Below, piece after piece: positions 1 to 8,761 of a DNA stretch of 23,571 nt; position 1 is the first letter of the stretch; every line of letters starts with the position of its first letter. The stretch is from positions 1 to 23,571 of the forward strand of contig JACJWK010000031.1 in the NCBI GenBank assembly GCA_020637195.1. The letters are read 5' to 3'. Origin of the DNA: Microthrixaceae bacterium (GTDB lineage: Bacteria > Actinomycetota > Acidimicrobiia > Acidimicrobiales > DATDAH01). Made by a program: the position numbers and the translations under genes. The notes under the pieces were generated by a model. That model did not search any database. It was not told the DNA's origin and worked only from the letters and a program-made list of their open reading frames with translations.

Positions 1-1547
1 ACGGTCTCCTGGGGTGGCGCTTTGCTTCCGGCTCCCGATTTCGGTGCCCCGGCACCGAAATCGGGAGCCAGAACGGCGGGAGCCAGAACGGCGGGAGCCG
101 GAACGGCGGGGGTGGGGGCGGTGCGGGCCGCGGGCGCCGCCTCGAGCACGACGTGGGCGTTGATGCCCCCGAAGCCGAACGCGTTGACGCCGGCGCGCCG
201 CGGGCCGTCGCCCCCGCCCCAGGGCTCGGCGGCGCCGAGGGTGGCGAAGCGGGTGGCGGCGAGGGCCTCGTGGGGCTCGTCCACGTGCAGCGTCGGGGGC
301 AGCACCCCGTGGTGCACCGCCAGCGCGGCCTTGATCAGGGCGGCGGCGCCGGCCGCGGGCATGGTGTGGCCGATCATCGACTTCACCGAGCCCACGACGG
401 CCCGTCCGCCGGCGGGCCCGCGGCCGTCGGCGGGGCCGAAGAACCGTCCCAGCGTGGTCAGCTCGGCCTCGTCGCCGACCGGCGTGGCGGTGCCGTGCGC
501 CTCGACGAGGCCGACGGTGGCGGGGTCGACGCCGGCGTCACGCCACGCCCGCTCGAGGGCCAGGAGCTGCCCGTCGACGCGCGGCTTCATCACGCTCGAC
601 GCCCGCCCGTCGCTGGCCACCCCGGTGCCCCGGACGACGGCGTAGACCCGGTCGCCGTCGCGCTCGGCGTCGGCGAGGCGCTTCAGCACCACCATCCCCG
701 TGCCCTCGCCGATCAACAGCCCGTCGGCGGACCGGTCGAACGGGCGGATGCACTCGCTCGGGCTGAGCGCCTTGAGCTGGGCGAACACCGTCCAGAAGGC
801 CACGTCGTGGCAGTGGTGGACCCCGCCCGCCACGACGGCGTCGCACCGGCCCGAGCGCAGCTCGGCCACGGCCTGGTCCACCGCCACCAGCGAGCTCGCG
901 CACGCGGCGTCGACCGTGTAAGCGGGCCCCTGGAGGTCGAGGCGGTTGGCGATGCGCGACGCGGCCAGGTTCGGCACCAGGTCGATGGCGGCTTCGGGCC
1001 GCGACGGGCCGAGACGGTCCTGGAACGCCGCCTTCACCGCGGCCAGGTCGTCCTCGGCGATGCCGGGCACCACCTCGCGCAGCGTCTCGACGAGCTGTTG
1101 GGCCACCCGCACGCGCTGGTCGAAGCGGGCCATCCCCGGGGTGAAGTACCCGCCCCGCCCGACGATGACCCCGACCCGCTCGGGCGCGCCGAGGGCGGCC
1201 TCGCCCCCGGCGTCGGCGATCGCGGCGGCCGCCACCTTCAGGGCCAGGAGCTGGTCGGGCTCGGCGGCCTCGACGGTGACCGGCATGATCCCGTAGGCGG
1301 GAGCGTCGAACGTGGCGAGCCCGTCGACGAAGCCACCCCGCCGGCAGTAGACCCGATCGGCCGGGGCGGGGTGCACGGCGAACGCGCCGGGGTCGTAGAA
1401 GCCGGGCTCCCACCGCTCGGGCGGCACCTCGGTGACGGCGTCGACGCCCCCGGCGATGTTGGCCCAGTAGGCGTCGAGGTCGGCGGCGCCCGGGAAGAGC
1501 GCGCCCATGCCGACGATGGCGACGGGATCGGTCGCGGGCTCAGCCAT
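1..1547 (-). CDS. Beta-ketoacyl synthase-containing megasynthase subunit (partial, runs off left edge)
   Basis: The minus-strand frame is open from an ATG at 1547 to the window edge, giving about 515 residues with the 3' end missing. It begins MAEPATDPVAIVGMG and is a complete ketosynthase (KS) domain of about 450 residues. The active-site Cys216 lies in VDAACASS, and the two catalytic histidines are His351 in EAHGTAT and His394 in GHTMPAAG. It ends in NAFGFGGINAHVV, followed by an Ala/Pro linker. The KS catalyses decarboxylative Claisen condensation of acyl and malonyl thioesters. The ATG overlaps the stop of the upstream synthase by 8 nt (ATGGCTGA), so the two are translationally coupled and probably form one complex. 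In Pfa-type systems the partner protein carries KS/chain-length-factor and dehydratase domains. Those would lie outside this window, so the PfaC-like role is inference. The linker near the edge contains a perfect palindrome and a 15-bp triple repeat. Confidence 0.9.
   Translation of the reverse strand, partial: MAEPATDPVAIVGMGALFPGAADLDAYWANIAGGVDAVTEVPPERWEPGFYDPGAFAVHPAPADRVYCRRGGFVDGLATFDAPAYGIMPVTVEAAEPDQLLALKVAAAAIADAGGEAALGAPERVGVIVGRGGYFTPGMARFDQRVRVAQQLVETLREVVPGIAEDDLAAVKAAFQDRLGPSRPEAAIDLVPNLAASRIANRLDLQGPAYTVDAACASSLVAVDQAVAELRSGRCDAVVAGGVHHCHDVAFWTVFAQLKALSPSECIRPFDRSADGLLIGEGTGMVVLKRLADAERDGDRVYAVVRGTGVASDGRASSVMKPRVDGQLLALERAWRDAGVDPATVGLVEAHGTATPVGDEAELTTLGRFFGPADGRGPAGGRAVVGSVKSMIGHTMPAAGAAALIKAALAVHHGVLPPTLHVDEPHEALAATRFATLGAAEPWGGGDGPRRAGVNAFGFGGINAHVVLEAAPAARTAPTPAVPAPAVLAPAVLAPDFGAGAPKSGAGSKAPPQET
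30..69. repeat. Perfect 19-bp inverted repeat with 2-nt spacer inside the KS-protein linker
   Basis: Positions 30-48 (GGCTCCCGATTTCGGTGCC) are the exact reverse complement of 51-69, separated by CC. The palindrome lies in the coding region after the KS domain and translates on the minus strand as part of APDFGAGAPKSGAG. It is much more AT-rich than its surroundings and would form a long mRNA hairpin. Confidence 0.9.
66..110. repeat. Three tandem copies of a 15-bp unit in the KS-protein linker
   Basis: Copies at 66-80, 81-95 and 96-110 have the form AGCC(A/G)GAACGGCGGG, with one substitution in the third. They encode an Ala/Pro/Val/Leu pentad (PAVLA) in the interdomain linker and directly abut the 19-bp palindrome. 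The unit is a multiple of three, so copy-number change keeps the reading frame. Confidence 0.9.
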
Positions 1548-4500
1548 CCAGGTCGTCGGGGCGGGCCCGCATCAGCACCACCTGGGCGTCGTCGCGGCCC
1601 GACGCCAGCTCGGCCAGCAGGCACGCGACCCCGTCGTCGGGGTCGACGAGGCCGATGCCGCGCCGGGCGTACTCGCGCTCGAGCTCGTCCGACACCATGC
1701 CGGTGCCCGCCCACGGCCCCCAGTCGACGCTGACCACGCGCCCCGCCACGTGGGCGGTGGCGCGGCGGGCGAACGTGTCCAACGCGTCGTTGGCGGCCGC
1801 GTAGTCGACCTGGCCCCGGTTGCCGAACACGCCGGCGATGCTGGCGAACAGCACGAGGAACGACACGTCGGGGCGCACCGTGCGCGCGAGCGTTCGGGCG
1901 ACGTCGACCTTGGTGGCGAACACGCGCTCGAACGACTCGGGGGTCTTGTCCCGCAGGAACCGGTCCTCGAGCACGCCGGCGCCGTGCACCACGCCGTCGA
2001 GTCGCCCGTGGCGCTCGTAGATGCCGGCCACGACGGCCTCCAGCGCGTCGGTGTCCCGCGCGTCGGCCTGGTGGTACGTGGCGTCGGCCCCCGCCTCGGC
2101 CAGCGCCGCGAGCGTGGCCCGGACCTCGCGCTCGGCGAGCAGCCGGGCGCAGGCCGCCTCGATGGCGGCGGGGTCCTTCAGGCCCAGCCCGATGAGCGCC
2201 TTGCGCAGCTCGACCGCGTCGGCGGCGCCGGCGGTGGCCGGGTCCTCGTCGCTCTCGGGGAGCGCCGACCGGCCCACCAGGTGCAGGTGGCCGCAGCCCT
2301 CCCGGGCCAGCGCGACGGCGACCCGGGCGGTGATGCCGCGGGCGCCGCCGGTGAGGAGCACCACCGAGTCGGCGGTGACGAGCGGCGGGGCGTGCCCGGC
2401 GGGGGCCGCGGCCGGGTCGAGCGGCGCGGGCACCACCTGCAGGGTCTGGCGGGTGCCGTTGGTGCGGCCCACGTCGACCAGCTCGTCGCCCTCGGCCAGG
2501 TCGGCGACCTCGGCCAGGAGGTGCTCGGCGAGGCGCTGGGGATCGTCCTTCGGGTCGAGGTCGACGGCCCGCACCCGGCAGCCCGGGTGCTCGCGCGCCA
2601 CGGTGCGGGCCAGCCCGTGGATGCCGCTGCCGGCCGGAAGCAGGTCGCCGGCGGTGGCGGCGGGGCCGAAGCCGAACCCGCCGCCGAGCCCGGTGGCCAG
2701 CACCAGGGTGTCGGCGCCGGCGAGGACCGCGGCCCGGACCTGGGCGAAGGCCTGCGCCAGGGTGAGCTCGGTGTCGTGGGCGAGGAACGCGAGGTGGACG
2801 AGCGCCCCGTCGGGGGTCGCGCCCTCGTCCTCGGCCGTGCCGACGAGGCGGACCGTGGCGCCCCGCTCCTCGAGCAGGGCGGACAGGTGCAGGGCCACGC
2901 CCTGGCCGTCGTCGACGACCGTGAACGAGCGGCCCGCGAACGCGGGCGACGTGGCGTCGGCGGGCGGCGGATCGGCGGCGGGAGCCACCTCCGCCAACTC
3001 GACCACGTAGCGCAGCGTGGCGGCCGGCACCTCGGGGAGGTCGGCGTCGCCGTCCCCGCCGTCTGCGTCGCCGGTCGCGGCGTCGGCATCGGCATCGGCA
3101 TCGGCGTCGCCGGATGCGCCGGCGGTGGCGCCGGCCCCGCCGTCGCGCTCGCCGAGCGCGGCGATCCAGTCCACGATGCCCCGCAGCGTCTTGAGCTGGG
3201 CCAGCTCCTCCACGACCGACTCGTCGATCGAGCCCTCGTCGGCGCCGGGCAGGCCGACCCGGTCGGCCAGCTCGCCCACGATCTCGATGCGCTTGATGGA
3301 GTCGATGCTGAGGTCGGCCTCGAGGTCGAGGTCGGGGTCGAGCATGTCGAGCGGGTACCCGGTGCGCTCGCTGACGATGGCCAGCACCGCGGCCAGCACC
3401 TCGTCGGGGGTGAGCGCCGCCGGCGGCCCCGCCGCCGAGCCGCCCGCCGCCTCGGTGGCCGCCGCCTCGATGGGGGCGACCGACGTCGCGGCGACCACGG
3501 CCGGCACCCCCGGAGCGGCCAGGGGGGCGGCCGGCTCGGCGGCGCCCCCGAGGTAGCGCAGCATGACCTCGCGCTCGGCGGCCATCAGCTCGCGGGCGCC
3601 CCGCAGGTACTCGAGCACGGCGGCGTCGCGCTCGGCGCCGCCGCCGGTCGCACCACCCGCGCCGCCGGCCAACACCACGGGCGGCACCTCGTCGACGGGC
3701 TGGAGGCTGCCGGGCACGGGCCGACCGTCGGCCCCCCGCACCAGGTGACCGTTGATGGTCCAGCCCGCCGGGCGCGCCGCGGCGGCGAGGCGCGATGCGT
3801 GGGCGTCACGACCCGCGACCAGCGGGAGCGGGTCGACCGCGACGCCGTGGACCGCGAGCTGGGCGAGGGCCACCAGGAAGCGGCGCAGGCCGTCGTCGCC
3901 CGAGGCGTCGCAGGCGACGGTGGCGTGGGGGCGGTCGCCCAGGATCTTGCCCACGAGCTGCGTGAGGACGCGGCCGGGGCCGCACTCGACGAACACCCGG
4001 GCGCCGGCGGCGTACATGGCCTCGATCTCGTCGACCCAGCGCACCGGCTCGGCCACCTGGTTGCTGAGCAGGGCGGCGGCCTCGTCGGGATCGCTCGGGT
4101 AGGGCCCGGCGGTGGTGTTGGACCACACCGGGAAGGCCGGGACGCCCACCCCGGCGGCGGCCACCGCCTCGCCGAGCGCCACCCGGGCCTCGGCCACGAC
4201 GGGGCTGTGGAACGCGCACGCGACCGGGAGGCGCTTGGACTTCAGGCCCGCCTCGGCCAGCGCCGCCACCGCGGCCTCGACGGCGTCGGTGGGCCCGGAG
4301 ATCACCGCCTGGCCGGGCGCGTTGTCGTTGGCCAGCACGACGGGCTGGTCGAGCGTGGCCAGCACGGTCCGCACGGCGTCGCCCGTGCCGGCCACCGCCG
4401 CCATGGCCCCGGGGTCGTCGCCGGCGGCGGCGAGGATGGCCTCGGCGCGGGTGGCCGAGAGCGGCACGAGGTCGTCCTCGGCGAGCGCGCCCGCCGCGGT

Positions 4501-7500
4501 GAGGGCGACCAGCTCGCCGTAGCTGTGGCCGCCGGCGAGGTCGGGGTGCACGCCGACGCCGGCCAGCAGGTCGTGCATCGCGAGGCCGGCGATGCCGAGG
4601 GTGGGCTGGGCGACCCGGGTGTCGGTGATGGCCTCCTTCTGGGCCTTCACCTCGTCCTTGGTGTGCGCCGCCGGCGGGAACAGGACGTCGGTGTAGGGCG
4701 CCCGCAGGTGGCGCTGGAGCCGGGGGAAGGCGACGAAGAGGTCGCGGAGCATCCCGGGGCGCTGGCTGCCCTGGCCCGGGAAGAGGAACGCCAGCTTCCG
4801 GCCGCCCGCACCCGCCGGAGGAGACACCTCCCCGATCCCGGGGGCTCGTTCCTGCGACGAATGGTCGGTGGCGTCGGCAGCCGCGGGCTCGGTCGGAGTG
4901 GGCTCGCCGGCCAGCGTCTCGTCGGGCACGAACACGCCGGCCTTGTCGGCGGTGAACGTGCGGGCCACCTCGAGCTTGGCCACCAGGTCGTCGACGTCGT
5001 CGGCCACCACCGCCACCTGGACGGGGTCGCCGGCGGCCGCCGCGGCGGCGGCCCGCTCGGCGGCGAGCGCGGCGAGGTCGCGCAGGTGCAGCACCTGCCC
5101 GGGACGCCGCTCGGCGGGGACCTTGGCCGCCACGGCGTCGATGGCGGCGAGCGCGGCGCCGCGGTCGGCCCCCCGGAAGAGGAACAGCTCGGCGGGCCAC
5201 TCGTCGAGCCCGTGGGCGGGCCCCGGCGCGCCGTCGTACGACGAGACGACGGCGTGGAAGTTGGTGCCCCCGAAGCCGAACGCGCTGACGCCGGCCACGC
5301 GCCGCTCGTCGGCCCAGGGCCGGGGACCGTCGTCGAAGCGGAACGGGCTGGTCGCGGGGTCGTAGTAGTCGGTGGGGCGCTCGATGTTGAGGGTGGGCGG
5401 GCGCACGCCGCGGTAGACCGCCTCGGTGGCCTTGATGAGCCCGGCCACGCCGGCGGCGCACTTGGTGTGGCCGATCTGGCTCTTCACCGAGCCGAGGCTG
5501 GTGGCCCCCGCCTCGGCGCCGGCCTCGCCGAAGAACTCGGTGAGGGTGGCCAGCTCGGTGCGGTCGCCGACGACGGTGCCGGTGCCGTGGGCCTCGATGA
5601 GCCCGACGTCGGCGGGCGACACCCCGGCCTGGGCGTAGGCCCGGTCGAGGGCGAGGCGCTGGCCCTCCTTGCGGGGGGCGGTGAGGCCGAGGTGACGGCC
5701 GTCGCTGGAGGCGGCCATGCCCGACAGCACGCCGTAGATGCGGTCGCCGTCGCGCTCGGCGTCGGCCAGGCGCTTGAGCACGAGGCAGCCGACGCCCTCG
5801 CCGAGGGTGATGCCGTCGGCGTCGGCGTCGAACGTCCGGCACTGGCCCGAGGGCGACAGCGCGTGCACCGACGAGAACAGCAGGTAGTCGTTGACCCCGT
5901 TGTGGAGGTCGGCGCCGCCGGCCAGGACGAGGTCGCTGGTGCCGGCCACGAGCTCCTTGCAGGCCACGTCGATGGCGGCGAGCGCCGAGGCGCACGCGGC
6001 GTCGACGGTGTAGTTGGAGCCGCCGAGGTCGAGCCGGTTGGCGATGCGGCCGGCGATGACGTTGGTGAGCAGCCCGGGGAAGGAGTCCTCGGTGTAGGCC
6101 GGCAGGTGCTCGTCGAGGGCGGGGGGCAGCTCGCCGACGTAGGTCTGGAACAGGGCGCGGAACCCGTAGGCGGTGGCGAGGTCGGTGCCGCCCTCGGCGC
6201 CGAAGACCACCGACGCGCGCGAACGGTCGAACTCGCGCGTGGCGTAGCCGGCGTCGGCCAGGGCGCGGGCCGCGACCTCGAGGGCCAGGAGCTGGCCGGG
6301 CTCGATCGACGCCAGCGAGGTGGGCGGGATGCCGTACGCCAGGGCGTCGAAGGGGATCTCGGGGAGGAACCCACCCCAACGCGACGGCGTCTTGCGCCCG
6401 GCGTCGTGGAGGAAGGCGTCGGGGTCGTAGTACCGGTCGGCGTCCCAACGGGCCGCCGGGACCTCGGTGATGGCGTTGACGCCCGCCACCACGTTGCGCC
6501 AGTAGGCGGCGGTGTCGGCGGCGCCGGGGAACGCGGCCGCCATGCCCACGATGGCGACGTCGAGCGACCGGTCGGCGCCCTCGCCCGCGGCCGGCCGGGG
6601 GCGCCCCTCGCCGAGGGCCGCGAGGACCTCGGTGCTGCCCGCCGACACCTCGGCGTGGAGGGCGGCCACGGTGGTGATCTCGTGGCGCAGGGTGGCGGCC
6701 TGGCCGATCATGAACATGCCCTCGCGGCGCTGGCCGTCCTCATCGACCTCGACGAGGGCGTCGCCGTCGCGGGCCACGCCCTTGGTGGCGATGCGCAGAC
6801 GGCCCAGGTTGAGCTGCTCGAGCGCCGCCCACGCGTCCTGCACCGAGGTGCCCGCGTCGAGCAGGCGCCGCTTCTCGGCCTCGAAGGCCCGCACGTAGTC
6901 GCTCTCGACGCAGCGGGTGGCGTGGCCGGGCGACGTCTCGAGCAGCACCGTGCGCTCGCAGTCGACGGCGGCCCGCTGGAACCCGGGCAGGATGGCCCCG
7001 CCGGCGACGGCCTCCTCGGTGAACAGGTAGCTGGTGCCCATCAGCACCCCGACGCCGGCGCCGGCCTCGGCGAGCGGGGCGGCGAGGGCGCCGACCATGG
7101 CCGCCGACCGGGCGTCGTGGACGCCGCCCGCGAACAGCACCGACACCTCGTCGAGGTGGCCGAAGGCCCGGAGTCGCTCGATCTGGGCGTCCCAGAGGGC
7201 GAAGCTGGACCGCGGCCCGACGTGCCCGCCGCACTCGCGGCCCTCGAACACGAACTTGCGGGCGCCCTCCTTGAGGAACAGGTCGAGCAGCCCCGGGGAC
7301 GGGACGTGCAGGAACGTGCTGATGCCGGCGGCCTCGAGCGGCGCCGCCTGGGACGGGCGGCCCCCGGCGATGAGGGCCACCGGCGGGCGCACCTCGTGCA
7401 CCACCTCGAGCTGGGCGTCGCGCACCTCGGGCGGGACGAAACCGAGGATGCCCACCCCCCACGGCCGGTCGCCGAGCAACGGGGCGGTCTCCTCCAACAG

Positions 7501-8523
7501 GGCCCGCACCTCGTCGCCCGACATGAGGGCGAGGGCGAGGAAGGGCAGGCCGCCACCCTCGGCCACCGCGGCGGCGAACGCGGCCCGGTCGCTGACGCGG
7601 GTCATGGGTCCCTGGGCGATGGGGTACCGGGTGCCGAGAGCCTCGGCGAGCGGGTTGCCCGCGGCCAGCGGCGGGCGGGCGGTGGCCGCGTCGAGGTGCT
7701 CGGCGACGGCGCGCCGCAGGCCCTGGGCCACGCCGCCGGCGGTACCGAAGCGCTCGGCCAGCGACGCCGCGAAGGCGCCGTCCTGGCCGACGGGCAGGTA
7801 CTGGGCCCGCAGGTCGTCGGCGCCCAGCGCGGCGACGACGTCGGCCGCGGGCGTGTCGGGATCGGCGGACGCCACGGGGAGGTCGGGTCGGGTGAACACC
7901 CGGTGTTCGCCGACGACGACGGTCTCGCTGCCGTCCATCGCCCCGACCGCGGCCCGCACCTCGGCGGTCAGGGTGCTCTCGCGGACGAGGGCGAGCTGGG
8001 CGTCGAGGACGACGCCGACCGCCCCACCGGCCACCGCGGCCGCGGCGGTGTGGGTGCCGATGCCGCCCTGGGCCCACACGGGGCGGTCGGTGCGCGCGAC
8101 GAGGGTCTGGACGAGCACGAACGCGGTGAGGTCGCCGATGCGGCCACCGCTCTCGGCGCCCTTGGCCACGAGGCCGGCCGCGCCGGCGGCGAGGGCGGCG
8201 TCGGCCTCGTCCGGGGACCGGACCTCGGCGAGGACGCGGCGGCCGGTGGCCACCCAGCGGGCGACGGCGGCGGGGTCGGCGACGAGCACGGTGGCGAACG
8301 CGGCGGGCAGCTCGGCCGGGTCGAACGGGCACCCGTCGGGGACGCGCGCGCCGACGGGCGCGTCGGTCCACCGGGTGACCTCGGCCAGGGCGGCACGCGC
8401 CCGCTCGGGGTCGCGCCCGAGGTCGAGCACGCCGAGGGCGCCCGCCCGCGCGAGGCCGACGACCACGTCCGGGTCGGGCCGCTCGAACGGCGACACACCG
8501 ACGATCAGGTCCCGCTCATCCAT
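1540..8523 (-). CDS. Fused PfaD/PfaA-like multidomain lipid/polyketide synthase (2x flavin-oxidoreductase-like barrel, KS, AT, ACP, KR)
   Basis: A 2327-residue megasynthase. Domains in order: a nitronate-monooxygenase-like barrel (about 4-195); a second, fuller one (about 290-600) with RECGGHVGP and FAGGVHD; KS (about 650-1110) with Cys844 in DAACASA, His979 in EAHGTGT and His1019 in GHTKCAAG; AT (about 1240-1540) with Ser1334 in GGHSYGE; one ACP (about 1700-1790) with Ser1742 in LSIDSIKRIEI; and a KR with its structural half (about 1860-2310), with TGGARGIT, Ser2228 and Tyr2241. The ACP motif DSIKR and the KS-AT-ACP-KR order are typical of PfaA-type polyunsaturated fatty acid and secondary-lipid synthases. 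The flavin barrels correspond to PfaD, the enoyl reductase normally encoded separately. Only one ACP is present, where PUFA synthases carry several. I chose ATG 8523 because AGGAG lies 11 nt upstream; an ATG at 8559 adds only 12 unconvincing residues. The product is unknown. Confidence 0.92.
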   Translation of the reverse strand: MDERDLIVGVSPFERPDPDVVVGLARAGALGVLDLGRDPERARAALAEVTRWTDAPVGARVPDGCPFDPAELPAAFATVLVADPAAVARWVATGRRVLAEVRSPDEADAALAAGAAGLVAKGAESGGRIGDLTAFVLVQTLVARTDRPVWAQGGIGTHTAAAAVAGGAVGVVLDAQLALVRESTLTAEVRAAVGAMDGSETVVVGEHRVFTRPDLPVASADPDTPAADVVAALGADDLRAQYLPVGQDGAFAASLAERFGTAGGVAQGLRRAVAEHLDAATARPPLAAGNPLAEALGTRYPIAQGPMTRVSDRAAFAAAVAEGGGLPFLALALMSGDEVRALLEETAPLLGDRPWGVGILGFVPPEVRDAQLEVVHEVRPPVALIAGGRPSQAAPLEAAGISTFLHVPSPGLLDLFLKEGARKFVFEGRECGGHVGPRSSFALWDAQIERLRAFGHLDEVSVLFAGGVHDARSAAMVGALAAPLAEAGAGVGVLMGTSYLFTEEAVAGGAILPGFQRAAVDCERTVLLETSPGHATRCVESDYVRAFEAEKRRLLDAGTSVQDAWAALEQLNLGRLRIATKGVARDGDALVEVDEDGQRREGMFMIGQAATLRHEITTVAALHAEVSAGSTEVLAALGEGRPRPAAGEGADRSLDVAIVGMAAAFPGAADTAAYWRNVVAGVNAITEVPAARWDADRYYDPDAFLHDAGRKTPSRWGGFLPEIPFDALAYGIPPTSLASIEPGQLLALEVAARALADAGYATREFDRSRASVVFGAEGGTDLATAYGFRALFQTYVGELPPALDEHLPAYTEDSFPGLLTNVIAGRIANRLDLGGSNYTVDAACASALAAIDVACKELVAGTSDLVLAGGADLHNGVNDYLLFSSVHALSPSGQCRTFDADADGITLGEGVGCLVLKRLADAERDGDRIYGVLSGMAASSDGRHLGLTAPRKEGQRLALDRAYAQAGVSPADVGLIEAHGTGTVVGDRTELATLTEFFGEAGAEAGATSLGSVKSQIGHTKCAAGVAGLIKATEAVYRGVRPPTLNIERPTDYYDPATSPFRFDDGPRPWADERRVAGVSAFGFGGTNFHAVVSSYDGAPGPAHGLDEWPAELFLFRGADRGAALAAIDAVAAKVPAERRPGQVLHLRDLAALAAERAAAAAAAGDPVQVAVVADDVDDLVAKLEVARTFTADKAGVFVPDETLAGEPTPTEPAAADATDHSSQERAPGIGEVSPPAGAGGRKLAFLFPGQGSQRPGMLRDLFVAFPRLQRHLRAPYTDVLFPPAAHTKDEVKAQKEAITDTRVAQPTLGIAGLAMHDLLAGVGVHPDLAGGHSYGELVALTAAGALAEDDLVPLSATRAEAILAAAGDDPGAMAAVAGTGDAVRTVLATLDQPVVLANDNAPGQAVISGPTDAVEAAVAALAEAGLKSKRLPVACAFHSPVVAEARVALGEAVAAAGVGVPAFPVWSNTTAGPYPSDPDEAAALLSNQVAEPVRWVDEIEAMYAAGARVFVECGPGRVLTQLVGKILGDRPHATVACDASGDDGLRRFLVALAQLAVHGVAVDPLPLVAGRDAHASRLAAAARPAGWTINGHLVRGADGRPVPGSLQPVDEVPPVVLAGGAGGATGGGAERDAAVLEYLRGARELMAAEREVMLRYLGGAAEPAAPLAAPGVPAVVAATSVAPIEAAATEAAGGSAAGPPAALTPDEVLAAVLAIVSERTGYPLDMLDPDLDLEADLSIDSIKRIEIVGELADRVGLPGADEGSIDESVVEELAQLKTLRGIVDWIAALGERDGGAGATAGASGDADADADADAATGDADGGDGDADLPEVPAATLRYVVELAEVAPAADPPPADATSPAFAGRSFTVVDDGQGVALHLSALLEERGATVRLVGTAEDEGATPDGALVHLAFLAHDTELTLAQAFAQVRAAVLAGADTLVLATGLGGGFGFGPAATAGDLLPAGSGIHGLARTVAREHPGCRVRAVDLDPKDDPQRLAEHLLAEVADLAEGDELVDVGRTNGTRQTLQVVPAPLDPAAAPAGHAPPLVTADSVVLLTGGARGITARVAVALAREGCGHLHLVGRSALPESDEDPATAGAADAVELRKALIGLGLKDPAAIEAACARLLAEREVRATLAALAEAGADATYHQADARDTDALEAVVAGIYERHGRLDGVVHGAGVLEDRFLRDKTPESFERVFATKVDVARTLARTVRPDVSFLVLFASIAGVFGNRGQVDYAAANDALDTFARRATAHVAGRVVSVDWGPWAGTGMVSDELEREYARRGIGLVDPDDGVACLLAELASGRDDAQVVLMRARPDDLDG
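3081..3107. repeat. Hexanucleotide tandem repeat (ggcatc-type) in the ACP-KR linker
   Basis: Short tandem units of GGCATC/GGCGTC encode an alternating Ala-Asp run (ADADADADAA) in the linker between ACP and KR. The preceding bases extend a 31-bp block shared with the rpsR tail at 14838-14868. Confidence 0.75.
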
Positions 8524-8571
8524 CTGCACCCGAGCTCCTGCCCCTCTCGTCACCACCATGACGAGCGCATC

Positions 8572-8577
8572 ACGCTA
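8572..8577 (-). promoter_or_regulatory. Candidate -10 element (TAGCGT) of the synthase operon
   Basis: On the minus strand TAGCGT lies about 50 nt before the ATG at 8523, inside the 8-bp palindrome CGCTAGCG (8573-8580). No convincing -35 element is visible at 17-18 nt spacing. The call rests on the TAnnnT pattern and on the absence of any gene in this divergent gap. Confidence 0.35.
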
Positions 8578-8584
8578 GCGCTCC

Positions 8585-8597
8585 TGAACGGTGTTCA
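8585..8597. promoter_or_regulatory. Candidate operator palindrome TGAAC-N3-GTTCA
   Basis: TGAACGGTGTTCA is a perfect inverted repeat with 5-bp arms and a 3-bp centre. It lies in the divergent gap between the lipid synthase (minus) and the sulfotransferase (plus), just upstream of the candidate synthase -10 box. That position suits repression by a dimeric regulator of TetR or similar type. No regulator gene is in the window, so the binding protein is unknown. Confidence 0.4.
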
Positions 8598-8748
8598 CCC
8601 GTCACCTCCGCCGCCCCGGCCGCGCCGCCGCCAGGTGTCCACCGGGGGCGTGCTGCGAGATCCGCGTCCCCGTGCCCCCCACGTCGTCCCAGTGTGACAC
8701 GGCGGCCGGGGCCGGGTCGAAGCGGCTGCGGGCACGGCGGGCACCTGC

Positions 8749-8754
8749 TAGGCA
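8749..8754 (+). promoter_or_regulatory. Candidate -10 element (TAGGCA) of a leaderless sulfotransferase transcript
   Basis: TAGGCA ends 7 nt before the GTG at 8762 and no Shine-Dalgarno sequence precedes that codon. This spacing would put the transcription start at or next to the start codon, as in leaderless actinobacterial mRNAs. Confidence 0.4.
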
Positions 8755-8761
8755 TCGGCGG

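Noticed and set aside
8524..8559. Upstream ATG at 8559 as start of the lipid synthase
   Set aside because: AGGAG is correctly placed for ATG 8523, and the extra 12 residues span leader sequence.
1507..8697. Plus-strand open frame of 2396 codons opposite the lipid synthase
   Set aside because: It is an antisense shadow. The minus strand holds a continuous set of catalytic motifs, while the plus translation is Gly/Arg/His/Val-rich with no recognisable domain.
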